A stretch of 64,000 bases of DNA from Pseudoalteromonas luteoviolacea (lineage in GTDB: Bacteria; Pseudomonadota; Gammaproteobacteria; Enterobacterales; Alteromonadaceae): positions 248,001 to 312,000 of the forward strand of contig NZ_MAUJ01000004.1 of NCBI RefSeq assembly GCF_001696455.1, given 5' to 3'. Below the pieces are notes generated by a model. The model saw only the letters and a list, made by a program, of their open reading frames with translations, was not told where the DNA came from and did not search any database. Below, piece after piece: positions 20,258-28,999 of the stretch. How positions within the stretch are numbered: the first letter of the stretch is position 1; every line of letters starts with the position of its first letter. A program made the position numbers and the translations under genes.

Positions 20258-21628
20258 ATGGGAAAAAAGAAAACCGCATTTGTATGTAGTGATTGTGGAG
20301 CGGAATTTGCTCGTTGGCAAGGGCAATGTTCTGAATGTAAAGCTTGGAACACTGTAACAGAGTTTCGTGTACCTTCTGTGAAGGCCGCGCCACGCAGTGC
20401 TGGCACGACTGGCTATGCTGGTGTTGTAGAAGCAAAAATCCAGACTTTAGATGAGGTTAACCTCGAATCTCTACCTAGATTCTCCACTGGCTTTAAGGAG
20501 TTTGACCGTGTCCTAGGGGGAGGGGTTGTACCTGGGAGTGCGATTTTAATAGGCGGCGAACCCGGCGCTGGTAAAAGTACACTGCTCTTGCAAACCATGT
20601 GCTTGTTGGCGCAGTCTATGCCGACTTTGTACGTAACCGGTGAGGAATCCTTGCAACAAGTCGCAATGCGCGCCAAGCGCTTAGGGTTGCCCACGGATAA
20701 ACTTAAAACGTTGGCGGAAACCAATGTAGAGACAATTTGTCAGTTAGCACTGCGCGAGAAGCCGGCAATCATGGTCATCGATTCAATCCAAGTGATGCAC
20801 ATGACAGACGTTCAATCTGCACCAGGCAGTGTTTCTCAAGTGCGAGAAAGTGCAGCTTATTTAACGCGCTTTGCTAAACAAAACCAAGTGGCTATTGTGA
20901 TGGTCGGCCATGTAACAAAGGACGGCTCATTGGCCGGTCCAAAAGTGCTTGAACACTGTATTGATTGCTCTATTTTGCTAGAGGGCAGCAGTGATAGCCG
21001 GTTCAGAACATTACGCGGTCATAAAAACCGTTTTGGTGCGGTTAATGAACTGGGCGTATTTGCCATGACAGGCCAAGGGCTGAAAGAAGTCAGCAACCCC
21101 TCCGCGATTTTCTTAAATCGCGGTGAAGAACAAACACCGGGCTCTTTGGTTATGGTGATCTGGGAGGGGACTCGCCCATTGTTAGTCGAAGTGCAAGCTT
21201 TGGTCGATTACTCTCAATTAGCCAACCCGCGACGTGTGACTGTCGGGCTAGAGCAGAACCGTTTGGCGATGCTACTTGCCGTTTTGCATCGTCATGGTGG
21301 CTTGCAGGTGGCGGATCAAGATGTTTTCGTCAATGTTGTTGGTGGCGTAAAAGTGAATGAAACGAGCGCCGATTTAGCATTGATCACTGCGCTTGTATCT
21401 AGTTTCAAGAATTATGCATTGGATAAACAATTAGTGGTATTTGGTGAGGTCGGGTTAGGCGGCGAAATTCGGCCTGTACCGAGCGGCCAAGAGCGATTAC
21501 GCGAAGCGGCAAAGCATGGCTTTAAACGTGCAATCGTACCCGTTGCAAATAAACCTAAAGAAGTCATCGAGGGGATGGAAGTCATTGGTGTTTCCAGCCT
21601 TAGCGATGCACTAGAAGCTCTATTTTAA
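20258..21628 (+). CDS. radA: DNA repair and branch-migration protein RadA (Sms)
   Basis: A 456-residue RecA-like helicase that helps process recombination intermediates. Seen: an N-terminal C4 zinc finger (FVCSDCGAEF and QCSECKAWNT), Walker A GGEPGAGKST, the RadA-specific KNRFG in GHKNRFGAVNELG, and a C-terminal Lon-like domain with GEVGLGGEIRPVPSGQERL. The ATG at 20258 is chosen over an in-frame TTG three codons upstream. It is followed 9 bases later by an uncharacterised periplasmic-type gene. Confidence 0.95.
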   Translation: MGKKKTAFVCSDCGAEFARWQGQCSECKAWNTVTEFRVPSVKAAPRSAGTTGYAGVVEAKIQTLDEVNLESLPRFSTGFKEFDRVLGGGVVPGSAILIGGEPGAGKSTLLLQTMCLLAQSMPTLYVTGEESLQQVAMRAKRLGLPTDKLKTLAETNVETICQLALREKPAIMVIDSIQVMHMTDVQSAPGSVSQVRESAAYLTRFAKQNQVAIVMVGHVTKDGSLAGPKVLEHCIDCSILLEGSSDSRFRTLRGHKNRFGAVNELGVFAMTGQGLKEVSNPSAIFLNRGEEQTPGSLVMVIWEGTRPLLVEVQALVDYSQLANPRRVTVGLEQNRLAMLLAVLHRHGGLQVADQDVFVNVVGGVKVNETSADLALITALVSSFKNYALDKQLVVFGEVGLGGEIRPVPSGQERLREAAKHGFKRAIVPVANKPKEVIEGMEVIGVSSLSDALEALF

Positions 21629-21637
21629 GGACGTAAT

Positions 21638-22564
21638 ATGAATAAAGTAGCGATAACCGCGGTTGCGGTTGCCGTGTGTGGCGCAGTTGGTGCAAATTGG
21701 TATGCAAATACGCGTGCTGATGAAGTGGTAGCAAAGCAAGTAAAGCAATTTTCAGAGCAAACAGGTTTTGATGTCAGCTATGAAAATGTCGACTACAGCT
21801 TGCTCAGCAACACAGTTGTGATAGAACGTGTTTCTTTCATGAATAAAACAACTCAACTTCCTCTTATCGATATCGAGCGCCTATCAATTGAGGGCTATGA
21901 ATCGGATGAAATCAGTCCATATACTGAGCTTGTCGTAAATGGCTTATCTTTGTCGAATGACTGGCAGAATGCGCCAGAGAATGCCGCGACTGTGCCTGAA
22001 AGCATTGCAAAAGCGAAATATGATATGGTTGCTTCGATGAGCTTTGATGCAGGCAATGGGGACAGCGAAGTTAAATTTGCTGCGTCAGCGCAAAATATTT
22101 TAGATCTGGCTATCGACTTCGATATGACCAACAGCCAAGACCTTATGAGCTTGCAGCGTGAAATTGACCAAATGCACGAACAAGGTGAGATGGATTTAGA
22201 AGCTGAGTTACAAATGCAGAGTAAAATGATGAGTGCAATGCAAGCTCTAGAGCCAAAGGCATTTTCATTTTCACTGAGCAATGATGGTGAACTAAAAACG
22301 CTGGTCGATGAGCTATTACAAAAAAATGGTTTAGATCATGCTCAGCTACAATCTATGCTTGCAGCCCAGTTGGATGCGGTACCAGCCAGTGAAGAGAATA
22401 AACAGGCTGTTAAAAGCTTTATAGCAGGTTTAAATTCATTTGAAGTAAGCATGGCGTTTCCTGAAAAGACAAGCTTGATGCAATTGAGTATGCAAATACA
22501 ACCGTTAGTTGCCAACCCTCAGGCACTAGAACAATTTTTAAATTTGAAAATGACTGGCAACTAA
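21638..22564 (+). CDS. Uncharacterised protein with N-terminal membrane anchor
   Basis: A 308-residue protein I do not recognise. An N-terminal hydrophobic segment (residues about 3-19, ITAVAVAVCGAVGANWY) suggests a signal anchor. The following region (VDYSLLSNTVVIERVSFMN) resembles the opening of large AsmA/DUF945-type periplasmic proteins, and the middle is methionine- and glutamine-rich and likely helical. It starts 9 bases after radA with a GGACG ribosome site, so it is co-transcribed. A strong bidirectional terminator follows. Confidence 0.75.
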   Translation: MNKVAITAVAVAVCGAVGANWYANTRADEVVAKQVKQFSEQTGFDVSYENVDYSLLSNTVVIERVSFMNKTTQLPLIDIERLSIEGYESDEISPYTELVVNGLSLSNDWQNAPENAATVPESIAKAKYDMVASMSFDAGNGDSEVKFAASAQNILDLAIDFDMTNSQDLMSLQREIDQMHEQGEMDLEAELQMQSKMMSAMQALEPKAFSFSLSNDGELKTLVDELLQKNGLDHAQLQSMLAAQLDAVPASEENKQAVKSFIAGLNSFEVSMAFPEKTSLMQLSMQIQPLVANPQALEQFLNLKMTGN

Positions 22565-22573
22565 ATTAAAACA

Positions 22574-22596
22574 GGCGAGGATATCCTCGCCTTTTT
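22574..22596. terminator. Bidirectional intrinsic terminator
   Basis: A perfect palindrome GGCGAGGATATCCTCGCC with T5 on the plus side and an A-rich flank on the other. It lies between the convergent uncharacterised gene ending at 22564 and the M23 peptidase gene ending at 22611. Confidence 0.9.
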
Positions 22597-22610
22597 ACTA
22601 AATAGAATTG

Positions 22611-23945
22611 TTACTTGTCATTCAGTGCAAGCATTAACTCGCGTTTACGCTCTAAACGTACGAGCATTTTTTCTGCCAACGGCTTAAATTTAGCTAGCTC
22701 TGCTTTTGGAAGCGGCAGAGACTTAGGTAATTTAACTGTTCTAGGATTGCGGTGTTGGCCGTTTACTAAGAACTCATAATGCAAGTGCGGGCCAGTAACA
22801 CGACCAGTTGCACCCACCGTACCAATCTTCTGCCCTTGCTTAACTCTTTGGCCTGTTTTCACATGCTTTTTGTGTAAGTGTAAATATTTAGTTGTGTATT
22901 GGCCGCCATGTTCAATAAAGACATAGTTACCGTTTAACCTGTTATAGCCCGCTTTTGTGACTTTACCATTACCAGCTGCAACCACTGGAGTACCCACTTT
23001 AGCAGCATAATCAATTCCTCTGTGAGGACGAACCTGTTTAGTAACTGGGTGTAGTCTGCGCGGATTAAAGTTAGAGCTAATATATTTGAAGTTGACAGGC
23101 GCTCTCAAGAAGGCTTTTTTCATGCTGCGGCCTTCAGGGGTATAAAACTCTCCGTTGGTGTGTCTAATAGCAGTATAGGTATCGCCTTGGTTGATAAACT
23201 CAGCAGCGATTATTTTACCATTGCCTATCTCTTCACCGTCTACGTAATGGGTTTCATAAACCAGTGTAAAGGAGTCACCCTCTCTAATATCGTTGGCGAA
23301 ATCCACATCCCAACCGAAAATATTGGCAAAGTTCATAATCTGCCTTTGCGTTAAGCCAGCTGAAATACCTGCAGTCCAGAACGATGACCTAATCTTGCCA
23401 CCTGAGGTTTTCTCTCTGGTTTCAATTTCTTTGCTGGTAATTTGCGTTTCGTAGCTATTATCTTCTTTGCGTGTTACGTATAAGGTGTCAGTTTTGGACA
23501 ACACATATTTGAGTTGTGCCAAGTTACCTTGCGCATCACTCGCAAAGCTGAGTACTTCACCAGGGTGGATTTTAGTGAGCTTCCGTGTTTCGGCGTTGGT
23601 GTTGACGAGACTATGTAGAGTCTGTGCAGAATAGCCAGCTCGCTTAAACAACACAGCAAGGCTATCTCCAGATCTAACTTTATGATCTACATAGTCAAAA
23701 TGGACAACATCTGTTTCTTCTTCGGAGTGTATGTGCTCTGCGCTTAATTCGGTGATTTGTTCTTGTTGTTCTTCCACCTTGATTGGAAGCTCATAGCGTT
23801 TGCCGATTTCAAGAGCATCATCTTTGTGATCTCTAGAGGCAGTGGCCTTCTCTGAAGGTATCAAGGCTATCCCAACCATTGCTGCAAGCAAGCCCGCAAT
23901 GATCATTTTGTGTTTTTTGGGTAGCTTCTTTACTGCAGGTACCAT
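22611..23945 (-). CDS. M23 murein endopeptidase with OapA/LysM-like domain (MepM type)
   Basis: A 444-residue peptidoglycan DD-endopeptidase. Seen: an N-terminal membrane anchor (residues about 14-30), a LysM/OapA-like region (HKVRSGDSLAVLFKRAGYS), and a C-terminal LytM domain with zinc ligands in PHRGIDYAAK (HxxxD) and HLHYEF (HxH). Members of this group, such as E. coli MepM, cut cross-links to allow wall growth. It is divergent from tyrS with 148 bases between, an arrangement I would expect in related genera. Confidence 0.9.
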   Translation of the reverse strand: MVPAVKKLPKKHKMIIAGLLAAMVGIALIPSEKATASRDHKDDALEIGKRYELPIKVEEQQEQITELSAEHIHSEEETDVVHFDYVDHKVRSGDSLAVLFKRAGYSAQTLHSLVNTNAETRKLTKIHPGEVLSFASDAQGNLAQLKYVLSKTDTLYVTRKEDNSYETQITSKEIETREKTSGGKIRSSFWTAGISAGLTQRQIMNFANIFGWDVDFANDIREGDSFTLVYETHYVDGEEIGNGKIIAAEFINQGDTYTAIRHTNGEFYTPEGRSMKKAFLRAPVNFKYISSNFNPRRLHPVTKQVRPHRGIDYAAKVGTPVVAAGNGKVTKAGYNRLNGNYVFIEHGGQYTTKYLHLHKKHVKTGQRVKQGQKIGTVGATGRVTGPHLHYEFLVNGQHRNPRTVKLPKSLPLPKAELAKFKPLAEKMLVRLERKRELMLALNDK

Positions 23946-24093
23946 AACGTGCCTTTTTCGCTGTCAAGAATTTTTATGAATAATAGTGCAGCATATACGT
24001 AATAAAGCGTTAATACCAGTATTTTGTGCATTTAAACTCCGTGAAATATAGGCTAGAATCGAGCGATAAACTGAATTTTGTGTTGGAGTAATA

Positions 24094-25296
24094 ATGGTGG
24101 ACATTGAAACTGCATTTGCTGAGATTAAGCGCGGTGCAGAAGACATATTGGTTGAAGACGAGTTAATAGAGAAATTAAAGTCAGGGAAAAAGCTGCGTAT
24201 TAAGGCTGGATTTGATCCAACAGCGCCTGATTTGCATTTAGGCCACACAGTACTAATTAATAAATTAAAAACTTTCCAAGATTTAGGTCACGAGGTCATT
24301 TTCTTGATTGGTGATTTTACCGGCATGATTGGTGACCCAACTGGCAAAAATGTGACGCGTAAGCCGTTAACGCGTGAAGATGTACTCGCGAATGCGGAAA
24401 CTTATAAAGAGCAAGTATTTAAAATTTTAGATCCTGAGAAAACAACCGTTGCATTCAATTCTCAATGGATGGAAAAATTAAGCAGTGCAGAGATGATTAA
24501 GCTTGCATCGCGTCAAACTGTAGCTCGTATGTTGGAGCGTGATGATTTTAAAAAGCGTTATGCCGGCGGACAAGCAATTGCCATTCATGAATTCTTATAC
24601 CCATTAGTGCAGGGTTGGGACTCGGTGGCGCTGGAAGCTGACGTTGAGCTTGGCGGTACCGATCAGCGCTTTAACTTGTTAATGGGCCGTGAGTTACAAA
24701 AAGAAGAAGGACAAAAGCCTCAAACGGTGTTAATGATGCCGTTATTAGAGGGAACGGATGGTGTTCAGAAGATGTCAAAGTCACTGGGCAACTATATTGG
24801 TATCACTGATGCACCAACAGAGATGTTCGGTAAAGTGATGTCGATTTCCGATGATTTAATGTGGCGTTACTATGAACTTCTAAGTGCAAAGTCTTTGACT
24901 GACATAGAGGCGCTTAAAGAAGAAGTCGCAGGTGGCCGCAACCCTCGTGACATAAAGATTGATTTTGCTAAAGAAATGATCGCGCGTTTCCACAGCGAAG
25001 AAGACGCACAAGCCGCACATCAAGATTTCATCAAGCGTTTCCAGAAAAATGCATTACCAGACGATATTGCGGAAGTCACTATCGAGATAGAGGGAGAAAC
25101 AACCTTTATCGCGAATTTATTGAAAGAAGCGGGCTTGGTAGCGAGTACATCTGAAGCGATGCGTATGATCAAACAAGGCGCAGTAAAGCTAAATGGTGAA
25201 GAGAAAGTAACTGACACTAAGCTAGAAATAGCAAAGGGCAGCACTGAAATTTACCAAGTTGGTAAGCGTAAGTTTGCTAAAGTGACAGTGAGCTAA
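24094..25296 (+). CDS. tyrS: Tyrosyl-tRNA synthetase
   Basis: A 400-residue class I synthetase charging tRNA-Tyr. Seen: the HIGH-type motif [25 protein letters not shown], the tyrosine-binding [15 protein letters not shown] in [13 protein letters not shown], and a C-terminal S4 RNA-binding domain ([19 protein letters not shown]). Its length and motifs fit the TyrZ-like branch rather than the 424-residue E. coli TyrS. It is monocistronic, divergent from the M23 peptidase gene. Confidence 0.95.
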   Translation: MVDIETAFAEIKRGAEDILVEDELIEKLKSGKKLRIKAGFDPTAPDLHLGHTVLINKLKTFQDLGHEVIFLIGDFTGMIGDPTGKNVTRKPLTREDVLANAETYKEQVFKILDPEKTTVAFNSQWMEKLSSAEMIKLASRQTVARMLERDDFKKRYAGGQAIAIHEFLYPLVQGWDSVALEADVELGGTDQRFNLLMGRELQKEEGQKPQTVLMMPLLEGTDGVQKMSKSLGNYIGITDAPTEMFGKVMSISDDLMWRYYELLSAKSLTDIEALKEEVAGGRNPRDIKIDFAKEMIARFHSEEDAQAAHQDFIKRFQKNALPDDIAEVTIEIEGETTFIANLLKEAGLVASTSEAMRMIKQGAVKLNGEEKVTDTKLEIAKGSTEIYQVGKRKFAKVTVS

Positions 25297-25303
25297 ACAA
25301 ATA

Positions 25304-25336
25304 TCTAGGTCAAGTGAGTGACTTGCTTGGCCTAGA
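25304..25336 (-). terminator. Stem-loop between tyrS and the CobD-like gene
   Basis: A 15-pair stem (with three G-T wobbles) around a TGA loop that overlaps the stop codon of the minus-strand CobD-like gene. The minus-strand side is followed by TATTTGTTT, so it may terminate that operon. Its T tract is imperfect. Confidence 0.5.
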
Positions 25337-26276
25337 TTAGATTAATTCCAGCCCAGATTAACCCTGTCAACCCCAACCAAAACCACCGCATAGTGGCTTG
25401 TAGTTTAAGCATATGCTGAATATCTTCTGCGGTAGGCTGACGATCGCTGCCAATGCGAATATTGTCAAAACGCTGACCATGATAAAAGCGCGGTCCTGCG
25501 AGTTGCATATTTAGATTTGCCGAGAACAATGCAATGACCCACCCTGAGTGTTTATTGCTGTAGTGCTGTGCGTAATGTTTGAGGTAGTGCTGCGTTTTAG
25601 CAAAGTTTTGTGTCAGTGACATAATGAACACGAACGCACGCAGTGGCAACCATTCCAGTACATAAATGGTTCGCTGCACTGGGGTTAAAAATGGATGATT
25701 TGGACTCAACGATTGCCGCCAGCTATGATCACACAGCAGCATCAGTTTATAGGCAAGCGCTAAATAGGGTCCACCCACCATATAAAAGATAAGCACTAGA
25801 TAAAATTGTCTTACCGAGTTAAGGGCCAGTGAATCTAAACAAGCTTTTATAATGCCTATTTCAGATAAAGACTGAGTATCTCTGACTACCATTGAGCTTA
25901 AAAGCTGCTTTGCAGAGCCTTTCTGACCCACGGTTATTAACTTTGCGATTCGTTTAGCACGTTTTTCAAAGTGTGTATCCAAACACAGAAAAAGGATCAA
26001 TCCACCAAACCATTGCGGATAGAAAGAAATGAATGACAGGGCAAACAGCAATACTATGACCGTGGAAATAGGCAAGACAAAAGCAAGTGTGCCGGAAAGA
26101 AAATGATGACTTTTGACGCTATTTTCCCTTACTACGCGTTTTGCCAAATTGCTGGAAATAAGATTAAAAAGCGTATTTGGGTGGTAAAGGTTTGATAACC
26201 TAAAATAAAAAGCACATAGAATGGCTAAGTAAAATATCAGCAAGCCCTCTTGGGCTTGCAATATTTGTAACACCAC
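25332..26276 (-). CDS. CobD/CbiB-family integral membrane protein
   Basis: A 314-residue polytopic protein with hydrophobic segments at residues about 10-27, 60-85 and 160-185 and a C-terminal WFWLGLTGLIWAGINLI. It contains a CobD/CbiB-like VVRDTQSLSEIGIIKACLDS segment. CbiB proteins make adenosylcobinamide phosphate, but I see no other cobalamin gene here, so the role may differ. It begins with GTG directly abutting the mtnN stop codon, so translation is coupled to mtnN. Confidence 0.75.
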   Translation of the reverse strand: MVLQILQAQEGLLIFYLAILCAFYFRLSNLYHPNTLFNLISSNLAKRVVRENSVKSHHFLSGTLAFVLPISTVIVLLFALSFISFYPQWFGGLILFLCLDTHFEKRAKRIAKLITVGQKGSAKQLLSSMVVRDTQSLSEIGIIKACLDSLALNSVRQFYLVLIFYMVGGPYLALAYKLMLLCDHSWRQSLSPNHPFLTPVQRTIYVLEWLPLRAFVFIMSLTQNFAKTQHYLKHYAQHYSNKHSGWVIALFSANLNMQLAGPRFYHGQRFDNIRIGSDRQPTAEDIQHMLKLQATMRWFWLGLTGLIWAGINLI

Positions 26277-26984
26277 TTACAGAGCAACCTGTTGGAGTTT
26301 TTCTAGTAGTGCCACGACTAGTTTAGATGAATTGACTGAGGCAACTTCTAAATACTCTTCAAACGATTGTGGTGATTCTTTACCTGCAATGTCAGACATT
26401 GAGCGGATCACGACAAATGGTGTTTCAAGCACATGACAAGCCTGCGCAATAGCCGCACCTTCCATTTCCACTGCTAACATATTAGGGAAATCTTGGCGTG
26501 TTTTCTCAATACGTACAGGGTCGCACATAAAAGAGTCGCCAGTACAAATTTGGCCAACCATGGTTTGAATGCCTTCAACGGCATGAATACTCTCTTTAGA
26601 GGCTTGGATCAGCGCTGGGTGTGCGGCAAATCCGGCCGGCATTTGTGGTACTTGACCAATTTCATAACCGAAAGCTGTGACATCAACATCGTGATGACGA
26701 ACTTCGTCAGAAATGACAATGTCACCCACGTTTAGAGAAGGCTCAAAGCCACCTGCAGAGCCTGTGTTAATAACACAATCAGGAGCAAAATTGTCAATTA
26801 AAAGTGTTGTTGCGACTGTTGCTGCAACTTTACCAATACCTGACTGAACTAAAGTCACTTCGTGGCCACCAAGTTGACCTGTGTAGAAAGTAAAGCCACC
26901 TTTTTGTAGCGTCTGAGGAGATTGCATTGTGTCACGTAAAATCGTGACCTCTTGCTCCATCGCACCGATAATGCCAATTTTCAT
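26277..26984 (-). CDS. mtnN: 5'-methylthioadenosine/S-adenosylhomocysteine nucleosidase
   Basis: A 235-residue nucleosidase that cleaves MTA and SAH to adenine plus methylthioribose or S-ribosylhomocysteine, detoxifying these products and feeding AI-2 synthesis where LuxS exists. Seen: the family start MKIGIIGAMEQEVTIL, NTGSAGGF, and the catalytic VEMEGAAIAQACH and RSMSDIAGKES motifs. It is followed without a gap by the CobD-like gene. Confidence 0.95.
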   Translation of the reverse strand: MKIGIIGAMEQEVTILRDTMQSPQTLQKGGFTFYTGQLGGHEVTLVQSGIGKVAATVATTLLIDNFAPDCVINTGSAGGFEPSLNVGDIVISDEVRHHDVDVTAFGYEIGQVPQMPAGFAAHPALIQASKESIHAVEGIQTMVGQICTGDSFMCDPVRIEKTRQDFPNMLAVEMEGAAIAQACHVLETPFVVIRSMSDIAGKESPQSFEEYLEVASVNSSKLVVALLEKLQQVAL

Positions 26985-27125
26985 AATTTGTCTCTTACGG
27001 ATTCATTTAATGCTCATTATATACATTCTTAATTTGAAAGCATTATTTGGAAGTGCAAAATTTAGGAGTGTAATACCGTGAGCATAGCTGCCTGACTGAG
27101 CAGGCAACTAACTTGTGGATGGGAA

Positions 27126-27716
27126 TCAAATTTCAGCAAGCTGTGTGCTTGCAGCTTTGGCTTGAGAGGGGGACAGTACAGCTGGTTTGTAATTGCGCTT
27201 GCGTACAGGTTTTGTCTGCTCCGGCTTTTGACCAAGTTTGAACAAGATCGCAGCGCGTACCTCTGGACTTTTATAACCAGATTTAATTTTCATGCGAATA
27301 TGTGGAATACCGGCCGATTCTAGCGCCCCACTGACAAACCAATCTTTTTGTGCTTTGTGCCCATTCTTGTTGGCATTGTTGACCAGATCAACAGCGGCAA
27401 CAATATTCATCGTACTTTTGTCGACTAAGACATAGTCGAGTTGTTTATTTTGCGCCTTGGTGATAGCCGAGCGGCGAGCTTTTTTAGATAAACCCGGTTT
27501 ACACTCGATGACGTCTACTAATTTTACTCGGCTCACTATTTTAAATTTATCGCCAACTGCGCGTTCTAAAAGCTGTAAGAATGACGCTTCTACGGTTGAG
27601 AATACAGAATCTTTGCGATTAAACGGATAGGGGTTTCCGCCCGCGTCGGTATACTTTGAAATTACAATTGAGGCAACTACTACGAGCGCTAAAATAGCTA
27701 ACAGTGTAAGTTCCAT
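27126..27716 (-). CDS. DUF2726-type protein with N-terminal membrane anchor
   Basis: A 196-residue protein. Residues about 3-20 form one membrane segment, followed by a domain containing FLQLLERAVGDKFKIVSRVK, LDYVLVDKSTMNIVAAVDLV and AGIPHIRMKIKSGY, matching my recollection of DUF2726, a nuclease-like fold of unknown role. The C-terminus is basic and proline-rich. A GTGGAG ribosome site precedes the ATG. Function is unknown. Confidence 0.7.
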   Translation of the reverse strand: MELTLLAILALVVVASIVISKYTDAGGNPYPFNRKDSVFSTVEASFLQLLERAVGDKFKIVSRVKLVDVIECKPGLSKKARRSAITKAQNKQLDYVLVDKSTMNIVAAVDLVNNANKNGHKAQKDWFVSGALESAGIPHIRMKIKSGYKSPEVRAAILFKLGQKPEQTKPVRKRNYKPAVLSPSQAKAASTQLAEI

Positions 27717-27818
27717 AAATCACTCCACGACAACAATTTGACTTTGTATTTACTAAGCAAAGAGTGTGCCGAAAAGTGATTTTTAGATTTGCGAAGGCTG
27801 AAAACCTTCGCGAAGGGG

Positions 27819-28739
27819 CTAGGCTTGATAGCCTCCTTGAACACCTTTAACCGCATAAGCCACGGCATCATGAGCGTGCAGTGATTCATAGTGGTTAATT
27901 TTGACATAAAAATCAATGTAATGCTGTGTATTAAAGAGTGCTTTCAATTTTCTTGCTGCATCTTCACAGAACATCAAGTTTTGGCCATTTAATCTAGCGA
28001 ACTCTTGTTCGTCTTCTCTTTTCACCGCTGTTTGCACTGGGGTTTTTAGCTCTTGTTCGACCAAATCAATGAGTCCTAGTATATCGAACTCAGTAATATC
28101 TTGTGGCAACTGGACTTTGATATTAGCGATTGAACGTTGTGAATGTGGTGTTGCAACAATGCCTTCTGTCGTGCCTAGCCAATTGATGACAGTTTCATGA
28201 TCTAATTGCTGACCAGCAAACTTTTCGTCAAATGCATTTTGAATGAGTTGTCTAGCAAGGGCGGCAGAGCAAGGGCAAGTCGAAGAATAAGTTACATCCA
28301 CAGCCAATTCTAATTTAATTTGATTGTCTTTTAGCGCAGCAGAAATCGTGACCGGATAATTTTTCCAACCTTGTTTTCCACTTAATAAAGAAGCGCGTCG
28401 TAGTGGCAGTTCAAAATTAAAGACAACTTTTGCCCCCTGACTTAAATCTTTGTGTGTTGTCAAAAATTGGTCAAGTAATGCTGTTAAAGTGACAGGTGTC
28501 AGAGTCTGTTCGCAAGACAACTTATCCAAAGCTAAAAATAATCGCGACATATGAATGCCTTTGGCGTCTGCTTTATCTAAGCTGACAAAAGCATCGGCTT
28601 TTGCGGTTACGGGAGTATCATTTAATCCCTTACTACCTAATTGTAAGGGCAGTTCTATGTTTCCCATTCCTACCCAGTCTAAAGTTCCTGTTTTTAGCGC
28701 ATCTGCACAGTGCGCAATGTCTGGCATTGAAGTTGGCAT
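27819..28739 (-). CDS. folE2: GTP cyclohydrolase I, FolE2 (type IB)
   Basis: A 306-residue enzyme of the FolE2 family, converting GTP to dihydroneopterin triphosphate for folate synthesis. Family members can use metals other than zinc and are often expressed under zinc limitation. Seen: MPDIAHCADALKTGTLDWVG at the start, SRLFLALDKL, and STCPCSAALARQLIQ with the key cysteine. I saw no folE and no clear Zur site upstream. It is separated from the DUF2726 gene by about 100 bases. Confidence 0.92.
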   Translation of the reverse strand: MPTSMPDIAHCADALKTGTLDWVGMGNIELPLQLGSKGLNDTPVTAKADAFVSLDKADAKGIHMSRLFLALDKLSCEQTLTPVTLTALLDQFLTTHKDLSQGAKVVFNFELPLRRASLLSGKQGWKNYPVTISAALKDNQIKLELAVDVTYSSTCPCSAALARQLIQNAFDEKFAGQQLDHETVINWLGTTEGIVATPHSQRSIANIKVQLPQDITEFDILGLIDLVEQELKTPVQTAVKREDEQEFARLNGQNLMFCEDAARKLKALFNTQHYIDFYVKINHYESLHAHDAVAYAVKGVQGGYQA

Positions 28740-28967
28740 TTAAACTCTCTTTAATCACGACCTAAAACGCTCGCATATTACACGAAAACAAGACGCTTTG
28801 CTGTTGATATTCTGATTTTGCATAAAGAAAATATAGGCTAACGTGCAATTTTTGATACATTATCACATAAACTTTATGGGTATTTATAAGCGCGTTTTTA
28901 AACGGAATTTTAGATTATTCAACAAAGTTACAGTGTTAGGTCGCTCGCATATGTGTTCAGCTAAGGT

Positions 28968-28973
28968 ATAATA
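28968..28973 (+). promoter_or_regulatory. Candidate -10 element for arcB
   Basis: A perfect TATAAT lies 26 bases upstream of the chosen arcB ATG. No good -35 hexamer sits 16-18 bases further upstream, so the promoter may depend on an activator or be an accident of AT-rich DNA. Confidence 0.35.
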
Positions 28974-28999
28974 GCTGCGTTAACAAGGTGACTATTATT

